Origin: Polyodon spathula
Lineage: Eukaryota > Chordata > Actinopteri > Acipenseriformes > Polyodontidae
DNA: 64,000 bases
NCBI RefSeq assembly: GCF_017654505.1
Contig: NC_054565.1
Coordinates: 7,006,832 to 7,070,831 of the forward strand
Reading direction: 5' to 3'
Positions 24,846 through 37,540 of this stretch are shown here, one piece after another. Position 1 is the stretch's first letter; each line of letters starts with the position of its first letter. The position numbers and the translations under genes were made by a program. The notes under the pieces were generated by a model, which saw nothing but the letters and a program-made list of their open reading frames with translations, searched no databases and had not been told where the DNA came from.

Positions 24846-27800
24846 GTTTGAATTAAAGATATCGTGGCAGATTGATTGCTGTGTAATTGCTTATAAAGAG
24901 CCTCAATGCAGGCACCAAGAGACCCAGCTGTGCAGAACAGCAATCTGGGGTAGTAATGTGTGAGGGATTGCTTGCCATCACCAGCTCTCATTAAAAATGA
25001 AGAGAGCTCGGAGCATGACAGCAGCACAATGGTTCCAATGAAATGTCTGGGTTGACACGGTGGAGTGACTGGATTCACCTGTCCTGCAGGGTACAGCGTC
25101 CCACGTCCGAACGATTTGGATTTTAAACAATGCAAGTCGGTTTTATAAAAGTAATCAGAAACTGTGCTTTCACCAGATCGAAATACTCAAAGGGAAACCG
25201 TTTCTTCTAAAGCTGTGACCTTAAGAGGCACGCTGAAAAGACTTAACAATCACCCAGGTGAAGGCAGGACCTCACGGAATCCTGCTTGGGAATGCTGGGT
25301 TACAAGAGCGCTGCACTGGGACTGGGGAGAAAAATGGGGGGGCAACCCCCCCCCCCCGGCACAAAAATCAGGGCCTGCTGCTTTTAATAAAACTGACAAG
25401 TCCATCTCTTTTGAAAGTTTAGGAGACTGTTTGAACTCTGTAATGAGATGTGTTGGTGGGACTGGGTAACCCCCCTGAATTGAATAAACAGCAGTGTTTA
25501 GAGGCTCAAACGAATCACCTCTGCTGTGAAATCACGAGCTGACCTCAAGGGCTGCAAACTAACCCACCTCACTGTGCCCTGAAACATTGTGCAAAATTAC
25601 CATTCGTTTACTCTGCCATTCCCTCAAAGAGTGAGCAGCTGACAAAGTGATGCACTGCTATATTTCCACAATTAACAGGGAAAAAATAAATGCATAAATA
25701 ATTCAACTGAATTACTGTACTGAAGCCTTCAGGGGTTGTTTTTTTTTTTGTGAATTTATTTTTTTCTTCTAGACTCAAGTTAATTACAGTAAGTCAATAA
25801 AACAAAGTCTTAAAATGCAAAACGCCTCCTTCTCCTTCCTCTTGAGCTCCAAAGACATGAATACAGATGTTCATGTTTTCCATGCGGGTACAGTATGTGT
25901 TTTGCGACACGGCGTTCAAGGCTGCTGAAACAGAGCTAACTGCATTACAGAAATGTGGAACGAGGATCGGGGATTGATAAAGCAAACACTCAATGTTACT
26001 GACAAGCAGAACGAACCACGATGAAACGCTTTTCACCTCAAGTTGTGCTTGCATCATCGGTCATTCAGTGCGTTCGGAAGGGGAGTGATAAATGAACTGT
26101 AAAGATGCATTGTGCAGCTAATGAACCTCAGCTGTATCTAATTAGACTCCAAAGAACTCAAAACATTTAGCAGTAGGAGTCTTAAATGAAGCCCTGAGTG
26201 CTGTGTCCAATGCAGCTGAGGCTGGTTTTCATATCAGAGATCTGAAGGAATATGAAATGGCTCTTTTCAGGGCAGATGGAGGGTAGCTTGCAAAACTGGC
26301 AAAGAGCTTTACTGAGCTGAATCTCTGAAAGGGTTGGCCCGAAGACATTGGATTGCTGCTGAGCATCTCTGCACATGTTAATGTAAGATAATCTGGACAG
26401 CTGATCCTGAATACTTCCAGTTAGCGTCTTCCGTGCATGAGACCACACTTGTGGCAAAATGTGCTGGAGCGTTCTGAACCGGTGTTTTGATTTTCGTGTG
26501 TTCATGATTTCATAGCAGTGATCCAATGCAGGTAGACTCTCCTGCCTAATCCTCTGTGTCTCTCAACACATCGGATTAATTCACCGCAGACCATCAGTCC
26601 GGCGCCCCAGGTGGGACTGCAGGTGAAGCTTGTGATGAGTGAGGGCACAGACTCTCCGTCTGTGACGGGCGCGACTTCAGCAAGATAACCCAGGGGCAGA
26701 GCCGCTGCCATCCTCCTTTCTCTGCCCGAAGCAGTTGGCTTTAAAAACATAAATAACAAAAGAACCTGGCTTTGGCACCATCTTGCATCCCAGACAACTT
26801 TCAGGGCTCAACTTACATTTTGAGTCTTCTGCAAAACAGTTGCATCCCCTATAAACCCCCATACTGTAACCACAAGCAGCATTGCTGGATTCAGATCTGA
26901 TATTAGGGGCTGCAGTGTACTCTCGAATTAGAGCCTTACAGTAAAATAAGGCATTTTCACATCTGCAAATAAAAGGCGCAGGTGCAGAACGATGGTCCGT
27001 GCTCTTTACCGGGTGCAGAAAGACATTCTTTTGATCAGGGTTAGGGTTCGTCTGATTTTAAAATCTTAAGCTCAGTATTGGGATTCTCTCAGCTGGGCTG
27101 GTGCTGAAAAGCCCAGCCTGTCTTTCTAACCCGCTTAAACTAAAATAAAACCCTCCGCACAGAAGCTATTGGCCCGGGACTCGGGGATATACTGTCTGAG
27201 AGCTTCACTAGCTGGTGTTCTCATTGATCTAGCTGGCATCGTCTCCACTTTTAATGAGCTTCGAAAACACCCCTCCAAACACAAACAAACAAACTGAAAA
27301 CAAGAACAGGGCGCCACCCGCATCGAATTAACAAAGAAACGCCAGCATGCCAGGGAAGCCGGCTGTGCTGAACAGATGGTAGGGCTTGTTTTTGCCTAAA
27401 GCACTCGGCTTTAAAAAAAAACACTTTGAATCATTTTTTTCAAGAGTTGACAGGGCTAGCGTGCGCTGGTACGATGACATCACTTGAAGGAGGCTGCTTG
27501 TGAGCAGTTATTCCGAGAGGTCAGGTGACCCGCACTCCTTACCTCTTTGTGTGTGCATCACTGAGATTCTCTAGCTGTTCCTCATGGCCCTTACCAAAGT
27601 TTACCACGGTCCATTTGCACAGTCCTGTGGCATGCTTTTCCCACAGTTAAACTATGCATTTATCATGGTTTACCATGCATTGATTCCTCCCTGTGCTTTA
27701 CAATGCTTACCTCTCTATGCTTTCACCATGCATACAGATATATCAGGGTAGAGCGTAGAGTCTCATCCACGGCTATGATATATTATTAAAGCAAACTAAA

Positions 27801-29271
27801 CAAAGTAAATGAAGTGACAGATATTTGAATGTCTTCCAGTTCACTTGAAGACACTGAGGAAGGCGTTCAGCTGAAACATGTGCTATTGAATTTCCTCTTT
27901 GTAGGCATGGGCGAGGCTCTGTAGAGATCTGTAGAGATCCTGAGTTCTTCACGGTTCCCTGTGATCGGTTTGTAACGTGTGATCCACCTCCAGCTATTCC
28001 TTTAAGCACGAGGTGACAGCGGGGTCTGCTTCGTTCATGTAAACAGTGGCAGAGCGTAATGCCGCCCCCTTCAAATTCACAAAGCACATTTTTCTTGCAG
28101 ATCCTCCTTGTTGTCGATTTTGTCCATTTTTTATTATTTTTTTTGTAGTTCGTTCTTGTTTCCGAGTCTGAATGGGAGCATGAGGAGACCCTTCACACGT
28201 CGCCTCTCTGTGATCTACGGGGGGGGGTCAGAGACCTCGCTACCTAGTGAAGAACGTGAACCCAAACTCAGCCAACACTGAGGACATTGAGAAAGACTTT
28301 TTCTAGAAACGCTTGTAACTCAAATGTCTTTTGAGTATTTCTAAAATGAACACTATTTTAATTGTATGAAGCCATGCTAATAATCACCCTGGATTAATAC
28401 AGAGTCCGCGTGCATCTCCAAGTAAGAGATAGAAATGAATAAATCAGTATTTATCAAGACGTTTCTCTCAGCTCCTGCTTTGAAGCCAGCTGCCACAGTG
28501 CCAATGACAGAAAACCTTCCACGACCTTTAGCGTAAATCAGCGGTTTGAGAGAGTGTCGGAAATGTCAGGCAAGCTGAACGCTGCTCTGCTCTTTTATTA
28601 AACGTGTAGGGAGAGGCTGTGAGGAACGGGCCCCCCCCCCCCCAGAACAACACACAGCCCCCGCTCGCAGTGTGCTGCAATAACTCGCTGGGAGGAGGGG
28701 AAAGAGCAGCAGCAGGATTGCGTGCGATAGACCAGCACACTGCAGCCTGCTCTGGAGCACGCATTAGGCAAAACAGTTGTCTTACTTGAATTAGTGTAAG
28801 CTTTGCTTAAGAGTTATTCTGTAATAGGAAATCATTTGCATGATAGTTTTTTTAATGTTCTCTGGTGTGCAAGGAGATTCATTGTTTTAGTTTTCAGGGT
28901 TGTTGTTTTTTCTTTCTCTCTAGTTAAACTCATCAGATTTGACTGGTTAGTCTCTCTGTGCCCAGCACGGCCTCTGGCCCTGGTCTCTCCTCTGTATAAT
29001 AAGCGCCCACTTCATTTCAAATCCTATTTGTTTTAATTTGGCCTGATGGAAATCCGCGATATTAAAACTGAATCTGCATGTTAATTTCCCATCCTCCAGT
29101 GTGTTTTATTAAAAACTGCACACAATTTTTTTCGGGGAAGGGTGTTTGGGGAATTGAAACAACAAATGAAAAAAAAAATTATTCATTATAATTATAATGA
29201 AGCTAGAATTTAAAGTTCCAGAGCTTAGATTTCTTTTTAAAAATGTGTGTTCTGGGAGGAATGGGATGGAA
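24541..29271. other. Non-coding stretch
   Basis: No gene seen. Contains an (AAT)n tract, a C run at 25349-25358, a reverse dispersed repeat (27588-27735) and a C run at 28630-28643. Confidence 0.6.
27588..27735. repeat. Dispersed 'GTAAAGCATGG' repeat, reverse copy
   Basis: Opposite orientation: TTTACCACGG, GGCATGCTTTTCCCACAGTT, ATCATGGTTTACCATGCATT, CTTTACAATGCTTACCTCTC and TATGCTTTCACCATGC follow the family order. Confidence 0.55.
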
Positions 29272-30600
29272 GCAGCGTGGTGTAGTGGTTAGAGCTGAGG
29301 GACTGGGAGGGAGGCAGTGTGGTGTAGTGGATAGAGCTGAGGGACTGGGAGGAGGCAGTGTGGTGTAGTGGTTAGAGCTGAGGGACTGGGAGGGAGGCAG
29401 TGTGGTGTAGTGGTTAGAGCTGAGGGACTGGGAGGGAGGCAGTGTGGTGTAGTGGTTAGAGCTGAGGGACTGGGAGGGAGGCAGTGTGGTGTAGTGGTTA
29501 GAGCTGAGGGACTGGGAGGGAGGCAGTGTGGTCTAGTGGTTAGAGCTGAGGGACTGGGAGGGGGGCAGTGTGGTGTAGTGGTTAGAGCTGAGGGACTGGG
29601 AGGGAGGCAGTGTGGTGTAGTGGTTAGAGCTGAGGGACTGGGAGGGAGGCAGTGTGGTGTAGTGGTTAGAGCTGAGGGACTGGGAGGGAGGCAGTGTGGT
29701 GTAGTGGTTAGAGCTGAGGGACTGGGAGGGAGGCAGTGTGGTGTAGTGGTTAGAGCTGAGGGACTGGGAGGGAGGCAGTGTGGTGTAGTGGTTAGAGCTG
29801 AGGGACTGGGAGGGAGGCAGTGTGGTCTAGTGGTTAGAGCTGAGGGACTGGGAGGGAGGCAGTGTGGTCTAGTGGTTAGAGCTGAGGGACTGGGAGGGAG
29901 GCAGTGTGGTGTAGTGGTTAGAGCTGAGGGACTGGGAGGCAGTGTGGTGTAGTGGTTAGAGCTGAGGGACTGGGAGGGAGGCAGTGTGGTGTAGTGGTTA
30001 GAGCTGAGGGACTGGGAGGGAGGCAGTGTGGTGTAGTGGTTAGAGCTGAGGGACTGGGAGGGAGGCAGTGTGGTGTAGTGGTTAGAGCTGAGGGACTGGG
30101 AGGGAGGCAGTGTGGTGTAGTGGTTAGAGCTGAGGGACTGGGAGGGAGGCAGTGTGGTGTAGTGGTTAGAGCTGAGGGACTGGGAGGGAGGCAGTGTGGT
30201 GTAGTGGTTAGAGCTGAGGGACTGGGAGGGAGGCAGTGTGGTGTAGTGGTTAGAGCTGAGGGACTGGGAGGGGGGCAGTGTGGTCTAGTGGTTAGAGCTG
30301 AGGGACTGGGAGGGAGGCAGGCAGTGTGGTCTAGTGGTTAGAGCTGAGGGACTGGGCAGTGTGGTGTAGTGGTTAGAGCTTAGAGCTGAGGGACTGGGAG
30401 GGAGGCAGTGTGGTGTAGTGGTTAGAGCTGAGGGACTGGGAGGGGGGCAGTGTGGTCTAGTGGTTAGAGCTGAGGGACTGGGAGGGAGGCAGTGTGGTGT
30501 AGTGGTTAGAGCTGAGTGACTGGGAGGGAGGCAGTGTGGTGTAGTGGTTAGAGCTGAGGGACTGGGAGGGGGGCAGTGTGGTCCAGTGGTTAGAGCTGCT
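29272..30600 (+). repeat. 42-bp minisatellite array A (about 31 units)
   Basis: The unit GGCAGTGTGGTGTAGTGGTT + AGAGCTGAGGGACTGGGAGGGA is repeated with few changes (TGTAG/TCTAG, AGG/GGG, some units 3-4 bases shorter). TGGTGTAGTGG matches the Pol III A-box consensus TRGYNNARNNG, and the unit looks like the 5' part of a tRNA-derived SINE. Because 42 is a multiple of 3, long frames stay open; these are not genes. Confidence 0.95.
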
Positions 30601-30790
30601 GGGTTGTGATGCAGGGAGGCAGGGAGCATGTCCTGGTAGTTAGATCTACAGTGCAGTGCTGGATATCAGGAATTACAGTACATGTATATGGGCTGAATCA
30701 AAGTGAAGATCCATTGAGGTTGAAGTGTATTGCTTCCTCTATAATACCAGAAGGGAAGCAGTCAATTCAATCCCACATCAATCCCAAATC

Positions 30791-30793
<3 letters not shown>

Positions 30794-30826
<33 letters not shown>
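30794..30826. repeat. (GA)n tract
   Basis: About 16 GA units just beyond array A. Confidence 0.9.
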
Positions 30827-30829
<3 letters not shown>

Positions 30830-31324
30830 GTCATTGTCAAGGAGCACTGTGTGCCTCTATTAAGCACAAGTTAGCAGTTGAATTGTTCATTCCCGTCCAT
30901 TCTTTCTCTGCCGCTGCGTCTCTGTATATCACTGGCTGTTTATTTACTGGCAGATGAAGCTGATGATTTGCATGGCCTCGGGTCAGGATTGAAATGGTAA
31001 TGAAGGTGCGCAGAAGCCCAGGTGCGCGTCCTCACATTCAGAGGAGAATTCTGCTCCGCTGAGGCCACGGTGTCACGTCACAGTGAGCAGCAGATGTGTT
31101 ATTCTGCATCGCCCTGTCTGGGAATATTATACAGTCTCTGCTTCATTACTTCGTTTGGGTTTAAAAGCCTGTGAAGCCAGTTTAGGACAGCTGGGTATTT
31201 AGAATGTACCTATTAGTAAGTGCCTATCACCATTGAAGCAGTTCCTAATAAACTCTGCCATAGCAATTCCCAAACTCTTTGGCTATCTCTTTATTAAAGC
31301 TTGCCACTATTTGTTCAGTTTTCT

Positions 31325-31445
31325 CATAGTTATAAAATGCATTTATCATAGCCTCCCCTGGTTTGCCATGTTTATTAATATGCTTTACCATACATTGTTA
31401 TTCTTTACAATGCTTTACCCTGCTTTCACTGTGCTTTGTATTACA
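31325..31445. repeat. Dispersed 'GTAAAGCATGG' repeat, reverse partial copy
   Basis: ATGCATTTATCATAGCC, TTTGCCATGTTTATTAATAT, GCTTTACCATACATTG and TTTACAATGCTTTACCCTGC follow the reverse-strand order of the family. Confidence 0.45.
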
Positions 31446-31811
31446 CTCTGTGTGTGCCTTCACTATAGGAAACTTTCCCATCTCGTCAACTTCTAAATAT
31501 AGCAATAAATAAACAGGTATGCTTTGAGGTTTTTATAGCAGACAGGTTTAGTATCAAGGTTTGTATTTTCTTTGGAAATGAGCCACTGGAGCAAGTCCTT
31601 ATAAAAGAACAGGGCTGTAAACCACGGCAAAAACACAGCCAAGAGCAATGAAGCCTGATCAAGTCCACTAAAGCACTGTGCAGTGAATCACTGGAAATAT
31701 ATGAGCAAACACTGAGCTAAAACTATTGAGATAGGAGGGGAAACCTGGAAGCATGCAGAAAGCATTACAATGCCAGAGGACATAGTGAAAGGAGTAATAA
31801 TAATAATAATA

Positions 31812-31845
<34 letters not shown>

Positions 31846-32292
31846 TAAACCAGAGCAGCGCTGATCAGCCCAACACAGCTCCAGAGGTGTGATATCCAAA
31901 CACACAGGCTCAGCCTTTCGCTGCCCAGCTCAAATTAACAGCTCTGAATCCTGGAGAATAGAAACACACACAGGAGGCCATTTGCAGGACAGCTTCCCCA
32001 GTGGAAAGGGCTCGTTGCTGGGTCACGCTGCTCTCCCTCTCTGGAAGAGGTGTCGAGGTTTCACAGCTTGGAAACTCTCTGCGGCTAACGCTCGCACTGA
32101 AACATTGTAAAACACAGCTGGGATGCCATTAAGATGCAGACGTGTTATTTTCAGAAAGCCTTAACAGGACCACTTCTCAGACCCAGGCTAGGGTAATCCA
32201 GGGGACAGGCACTGCACAGGGGACCTGACTGCGTTCACTCCCTGTGTAACTGCAATGTTAGTGCTGGTTCAACCATATCATACTGTGACCAG

Positions 32293-32757
32293 GGGAGGGA
32301 GGGGGTCAGGGTGCTGGCACGGTGAGGTGCAGGGGATTGTATAGAGGGGGTGTTCTGTTAGATTATAGGGAGCGAGGGGGTCAGGGTGCTGGCACGGTGA
32401 GGTGCAGGGGATTGTATAGAGGGGGTGTTCTGTTAGATTATAGGGAGCGAGGGGGTCAGGGTGCTGGCACGGTGAGGTGCAGGGGATTGTATAGAGGGGG
32501 TGTTCTGTTAGATTATAGGGAGCGAGGGGGTCAGGGTGCTGGCACGGTGAGGTGCAGGGGATTGTATAGAGGGGGTGTTCTGTTAGATTATAGGGAGCGA
32601 GGGGGTCAGGGTGCTGGCACGGTGAGGTGCAGGGGATTGTATAGAGGGGGTGTTCTGTTAGATTATAGGGAGCGAGGGGGTCAGGGTGCTGGCACGGTGA
32701 GGTGCAGGGGATTGTATAGAGGGGGTGTTCTGTTAGATTATAGGGAGGGAGGAGGGC
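32293..32757. repeat. 75-bp tandem array (6 copies)
   Basis: Near-identical units containing GGGTGCTGGCACGGTGAGGT and TTCTGTTAGATTATAGGGAG. Only the edge copies differ. Open frames on both strands arise because 75 is a multiple of 3. Confidence 0.95.
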
Positions 32758-33180
32758 AGGGGTGCTGCTGTGTTTTGCTTTCCAGTAAGAACACAAACAT
32801 GTAAAGGAGTAAAGAATGGTCTGGTATGGCTGGTGCAGTACAGGCCGCACACACAGTTCGTCGTCGACACTCACGTTATCTTGTTTGCTAGTGCTACCCT
32901 CCACCAGCCCATGCAGATTGAAGTTTCAGCGAATAAATGTTTTAAAAAGCAAAATACTGTAACTGGGAGCAAAAGTGCTGTCTCGCAAGATGCTAAGGGA
33001 ATCGCCAAGCTGTGACCCATTTCCCAGAGCGAGTCTTTAATGTTCATTTTCGACATGTGCAGCTGCCCCCCTCGCCCAGGGATATTTCATAAGCTCTCTC
33101 TGCAATCAAACAAGGCTGTGTGGCGCTGGCAGTATTGCAGGGTCCCGGTGTGGCGCTGGCAGTATTGCAGGGTCCCGGCA

Positions 33181-33232
33181 CCCTTACCCTGAACCCTTAC
33201 ACTTCTCTTAACCCTAACCCTGAACCCAAGCC
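33181..33232. repeat. Degenerate telomere-like CCCTAA tract
   Basis: ACCCTGAACCCTTACAC, then TTAACCCTAACCCTGAACCC. Only two CCCTAA words are exact. It follows a 33-bp direct duplication (33118-33178, unit ending TTGCAGGGTCCCGG). Confidence 0.6.
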
Positions 33233-34616
33233 TAAATCTAAAGTTTTATGATAGGCACAACTTATATTTAGGTACCAGTTTCCTTTGTCTTTTGTCTTTC
33301 AGATAGACCCGAAGTAGATGAAAAACAAAACCTGTGTGTCTCCCTATTAAGAGATATATTAATAGAGTCGGTTGTTGTGGGTACACTGTCAGAGATACAC
33401 ATCAATGCCTCCCTCTCCGCTCAGAAACTGGCTGCACAGACTTCTTCTTCTTCTTCTTCTTCTTGTGTTGTGTTTTGCTGTGTGAGTTTAATTGCTCTCT
33501 CAGAGTCCTGGAGAGACAGCTTGTGCGCTCGGAGGAAATCAGGAGCCGTTTGCCCGCTCTGCATGTCCTCCAGCGAGGGAGTTTACTCAGCTTTGAGTGG
33601 CGAGTTGAGATCCGTCCCTCTCGCAACGAGGTGCTGTGGATTTTAACTACACATCCACTGTACTACAGCAGATTTTTTTTCTGCGTTTTTATCAATTTTT
33701 ATTTTATAATTAAGCTTTGGTAACATTTTAAAAAAAAAATACCGCCCGCAAATTGATAATGAGTGACACCTGGATATCTCAGTCACTTCGTCTGAGTTTA
33801 TACATTCATTTTGAATGCAGTGCTGTTAATTCGTGTGGATTGAATCTTACCCCCATTCATGCCATGTTCCTTTAAAACTAATGATGTGGATCACAAGCAT
33901 AAGATATAAAACATGATGAGTTTGTGCTTCATACTCGCCTACCAGGGGATTGTGAGAAGGGCTGAATCATGCATCAGTGCAAGTCTTGTGATCAGTATCG
34001 TTGGTTACAAAGGAACATGAATAGGGGTAAGATTAACTCCAGCTGAATTAACAGGGCTGCATTCAAAATGAATGATGTCAGAACCCTGTGGGATTCGTTT
34101 CTACCACGAGAGCTCCTGGAACTAAGAGAAAATATTCGATTGTCACCTCGTCTTGTTCAGGGACATTCACAACCTGAGCACACAGAGAAAGAGGAGAAAA
34201 AAAAACATTTTCCAATTAGCAGCGGGGTTCGTCTCTTTGACAGTCTGCACGGCGTATTTCACACTATTTTCATGCGTTTTTGCAATTAACATGACGCAGT
34301 AAGACAGGCTTGTAGTGCTCCGAAATGACGAGCCAGCTTAATTTCGTGTGCAATCCTATCACTTACGCTAACAAGGAGTCTGAAAGGAAGGTTTTGCTGC
34401 ACAGTGAGTAATTTTCTGTTGGGGGGAGGGCAGGTGTCTGAGGGCTCATCAATGAAAGCATGATCAGGGATCTGCAGGTTTGTATCTGGCTGTGTTACTT
34501 TTCTCTCCACAGGGATCTGTTTAACTTGCAGTAGGTACAATTATTCTGAAGTTACGTTTTTCAAGTCTTTTGTGTGTGTGTGTTAATGTAATGGCTACAG
34601 TTTGCAACTAAAATAA

Positions 34617-36175
34617 ACACACAGCTCTAACCACTACACCACACTGCCTCCTCCCAGTCTCTCAGCTCTAACCACTACACCACACTGCCTCCTCCCAGTC
34701 CCTCAGCTCTAACCACTACACCACACTGCCTCCCTCCCAGTCCCTCAGCTCTAACCACTACACCACACTGCCTCCTCCCAGTCCCTCAGCTCTAACCACT
34801 ACACCACACTGCCTCCCTCCCAGTCCCTCAGCTCTAACCACTACACCACACTGCCTCCCTCCCAGTCCCTCAGCTCTAACCACTACACCACACTGCCTCC
34901 CTCCCAGTCCCTCAGCTCTAACCACTACACCACACTGCCTCCCTCCCAGTCCCTCAGCTCTAACCACTACACCACACTGCCTCCCTCCCAGTCCCTCAGC
35001 TCTAACCACTACACCACACTGCCTCCCTCCCAGTCCCTCAGCTCTAACCACTACACCACACTGCCTCCCTCCCAGTCCCTCAGCTCTAACCACTACACCA
35101 CACTGCCTCCCTCCCAGTCCCTCAGCTCTAACCACTACACCACACTGCCTCCCTCCCAGTCCCTCAGCTCTAACCACTACACCACACTGCCTCCCAGTCC
35201 CTCAGCTCTAACCACTACACCACACTGCCTCCCTCCCAGTCCCTCAGCTCTAACCACTACACCACACTGCCTCCCTCCCAGTCCCTCAGCTCTAACCACT
35301 ACACCACACTGCCTCCCTCCCAGTCCCTCAGCTCTAACCACTACACCACACTGCCTCCTCCCAGTCCCTCAGCTCTAACCACTACACCACACTGCCTCCC
35401 TCCCAGTCCCTCAGCTCTAACCACTACTCCACACTGCCACCCTAGTCCACACTCTAACCACTACACCACACTGCCTCCTCTCCAGTCCCTCAGCTCTAAC
35501 CACTACACCACACTGCCTCCTCCCAGTCCCTCAGCTCTAACCACTACACCACACTGCCTCCCCCAGTCCCTCAGCTCTAACCACTACACCACACTGCCTC
35601 CCTCCCAGTCCCTCAGCTCTAACCACTACACCACACTGCCTCCTCCCAGTCCCTCAGCTCTAACCACTACACCACACTGCCTCCTCCCAGTCCCTCAGCT
35701 CTAACCACTACACCACACTGCCCCCTCCCAGTCCCTCAGCTCTAACCACTACACCACACTGCCTCCCTCCCAGTCTCTCAGCTCTAACCACTACACCACA
35801 CTGCCTCCCTCCCAGTCCCTCAGCTCTAACCACTACACCACACTGCCCCCTCCCAGTCCCTCAGCTCTAACCACTACACCACACTGCCTCCCAGTCTCCC
35901 AGTCCCTCAGCTCTAACCACTACACCACACTGCCTCCCTCCCAGTCCCTCAGCTCTAACCACTACACCACACTGCCTCCCTCCCAGTCCCTCAGCTCTAA
36001 CCACTACACCACACTGCCTCCCTCCCAGTCCCTCAGCTCTAACCACTGAACACACTGCCTCCCTCCCAGTCCCTCAGCTCTAACCACTGAACACACTGCC
36101 TCCCTCCCAGTCCCTCCCAGTCTCTTGGCTCTAACCACTGACCACACTGCCTCCCTCCAGTCCCTCCGCTCCACC
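34617..36175 (-). repeat. 42-bp minisatellite array B, inverted relative to array A (about 37 units)
   Basis: The reverse complement of the same unit (CTCTAACCACTACACCACAC + TGCCTCCCTCCCAGTCCCTCAG) runs for about 1.55 kb. It is more varied than array A, with shortened units near 35430-35480 and decayed units from about 36048 to 36175. Confidence 0.95.
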
Positions 36176-36334
36176 CCCAGTGTTATTTCTATGCAGTCCT
36201 TGATTAAACCCTCAGAAACCCCTCCTGCACCTGTATTGTGATCAGTGAGCCCCCTGTCACCTCTGTCTTCACTCTAGTCTCATTAGCATACTGTCCCCCT
36301 CTGCTCCGGTCGAATGAATATCCCCTCCAGTCAG

Positions 36335-36410
36335 CACACAGCCAATCAGCAGCGAGGAACCGCACGCTCGCCGACGCGGGCCAGGTATAGCGGAGAGGAA
36401 GCCTCTAACT
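36335..36410. promoter_or_regulatory. Possible CCAAT-type promoter
   Basis: AGCCAATCAGCAGCG is followed by a CpG-rich CGCACGCTCGCCGACGCGGG in otherwise CpG-poor DNA, directly after array B. It could be a distal dlgap3 first-exon promoter 12 kb upstream. Weak evidence. Confidence 0.18.
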
Positions 36411-37031
36411 GGTCTCGGAGGAGCAAGCCGATGATTCCAGAACTGCACGATTTCATCTTTTCTTTATTAAATCTGTTTATTAAAGAGGGAATAAAACCAG
36501 CAGCCCTCCGCTGCGTGCACGTCTGCTTCTCCCGTTCAGGTGTGTTTTGTGTGGGGAAGCCTGGTGGTTCAGCTGCCAAGGCAACGTGAGGATTCTTTAC
36601 TCACTGGTTACTTTGTAAGTGGCAGATGCAGTTAATTTACACCCCCTACTCTCTGTGATGGCTTCACTGTTCCCCTGGACACTCTCTGTGGTTACAATGA
36701 GCAGGGATGAGTGGTGCTGGGGAAAGGAGCAGTCACCCCCTCTCACCTCTCTTGGAGAGCACCTTTGTCATTCTTTACAGTTCGTTTTTTCACTTTTCTG
36801 TCTTCTGTTGTTGCTAAGCAGCCGTGCATACATTAATTAGGGAATCGGAGCCCCCCACCCCCCCCACCCCCGTTCCTCTGTGGAAGATAATTGGATGAAG
36901 AACTGCCGGGCTGCTTCTGCACGCTTTCTGATTTAGTACGAGTTTGTAAAGCAGATGCTTCACAAACACTGCGGTGCGATTTATCCGGTTGTTAAAAATT
37001 GGGCAGATGAGTAGAATTTGATAAATACTCC

Positions 37032-37223
<192 letters not shown>

Positions 37224-37445
37224 CAACCCGCTAGCTGTCAGGCTGGTTGGAGCCAGCTAACACAAACACACCCTCCTCCCTCTATTTCAATCATTCTTTT
37301 CAGCAGCTAGTCTCGACGGGCCATTCGCAGTAGCCTTTATACCAACAAACAGACAAGAGCAATAACTACACTGAGGACTTTCCTTCGACTGTATTGCAGG
37401 GTTTATGAAGAGGGTTTATCAATCAGGACTCCAAGATAGAACCGT

Positions 37446-37462
37446 GTCTCTCTCTCTGTCTC

Positions 37463-37538
<76 letters not shown>
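37446..37538. repeat. (CT)n tract
   Basis: About 93 bases of CT with three CTGT interruptions at the left end and one TGTC at the right. Confidence 0.95.

Positions 37539-37540
<2 letters not shown>

Larger units (their letters stand above)
30601..34616. other. 4-kb spacer between the two inverted 42-bp arrays
   Basis: No gene seen. It holds the (GA)n tract, a dispersed repeat, an (AAT)n tract, the 75-bp array and telomere-like words, plus a (TTC)n run at about 33442-33465. Confidence 0.6.

Noticed and set aside
29368..30341. Open frames of 194 and 129 codons (VVRAEGLGGRQCG repeats), and matching ones at 34758-35177 and 35867-36055
   Set aside because: Products of a 42-bp tandem repeat whose period is a multiple of 3; no start context, splice sites or non-repeat domain.
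29272..30600. Cluster of tRNA genes
   Set aside because: Only an A-box-like part is present. No B box, no cloverleaf and no anticodon arm in the 42-bp unit.
32278..32904. 208-codon minus and 160-codon plus frames with 25-residue repeats
   Set aside because: Arise from the 75-bp array; both strands are open, as expected for a stop-free unit.
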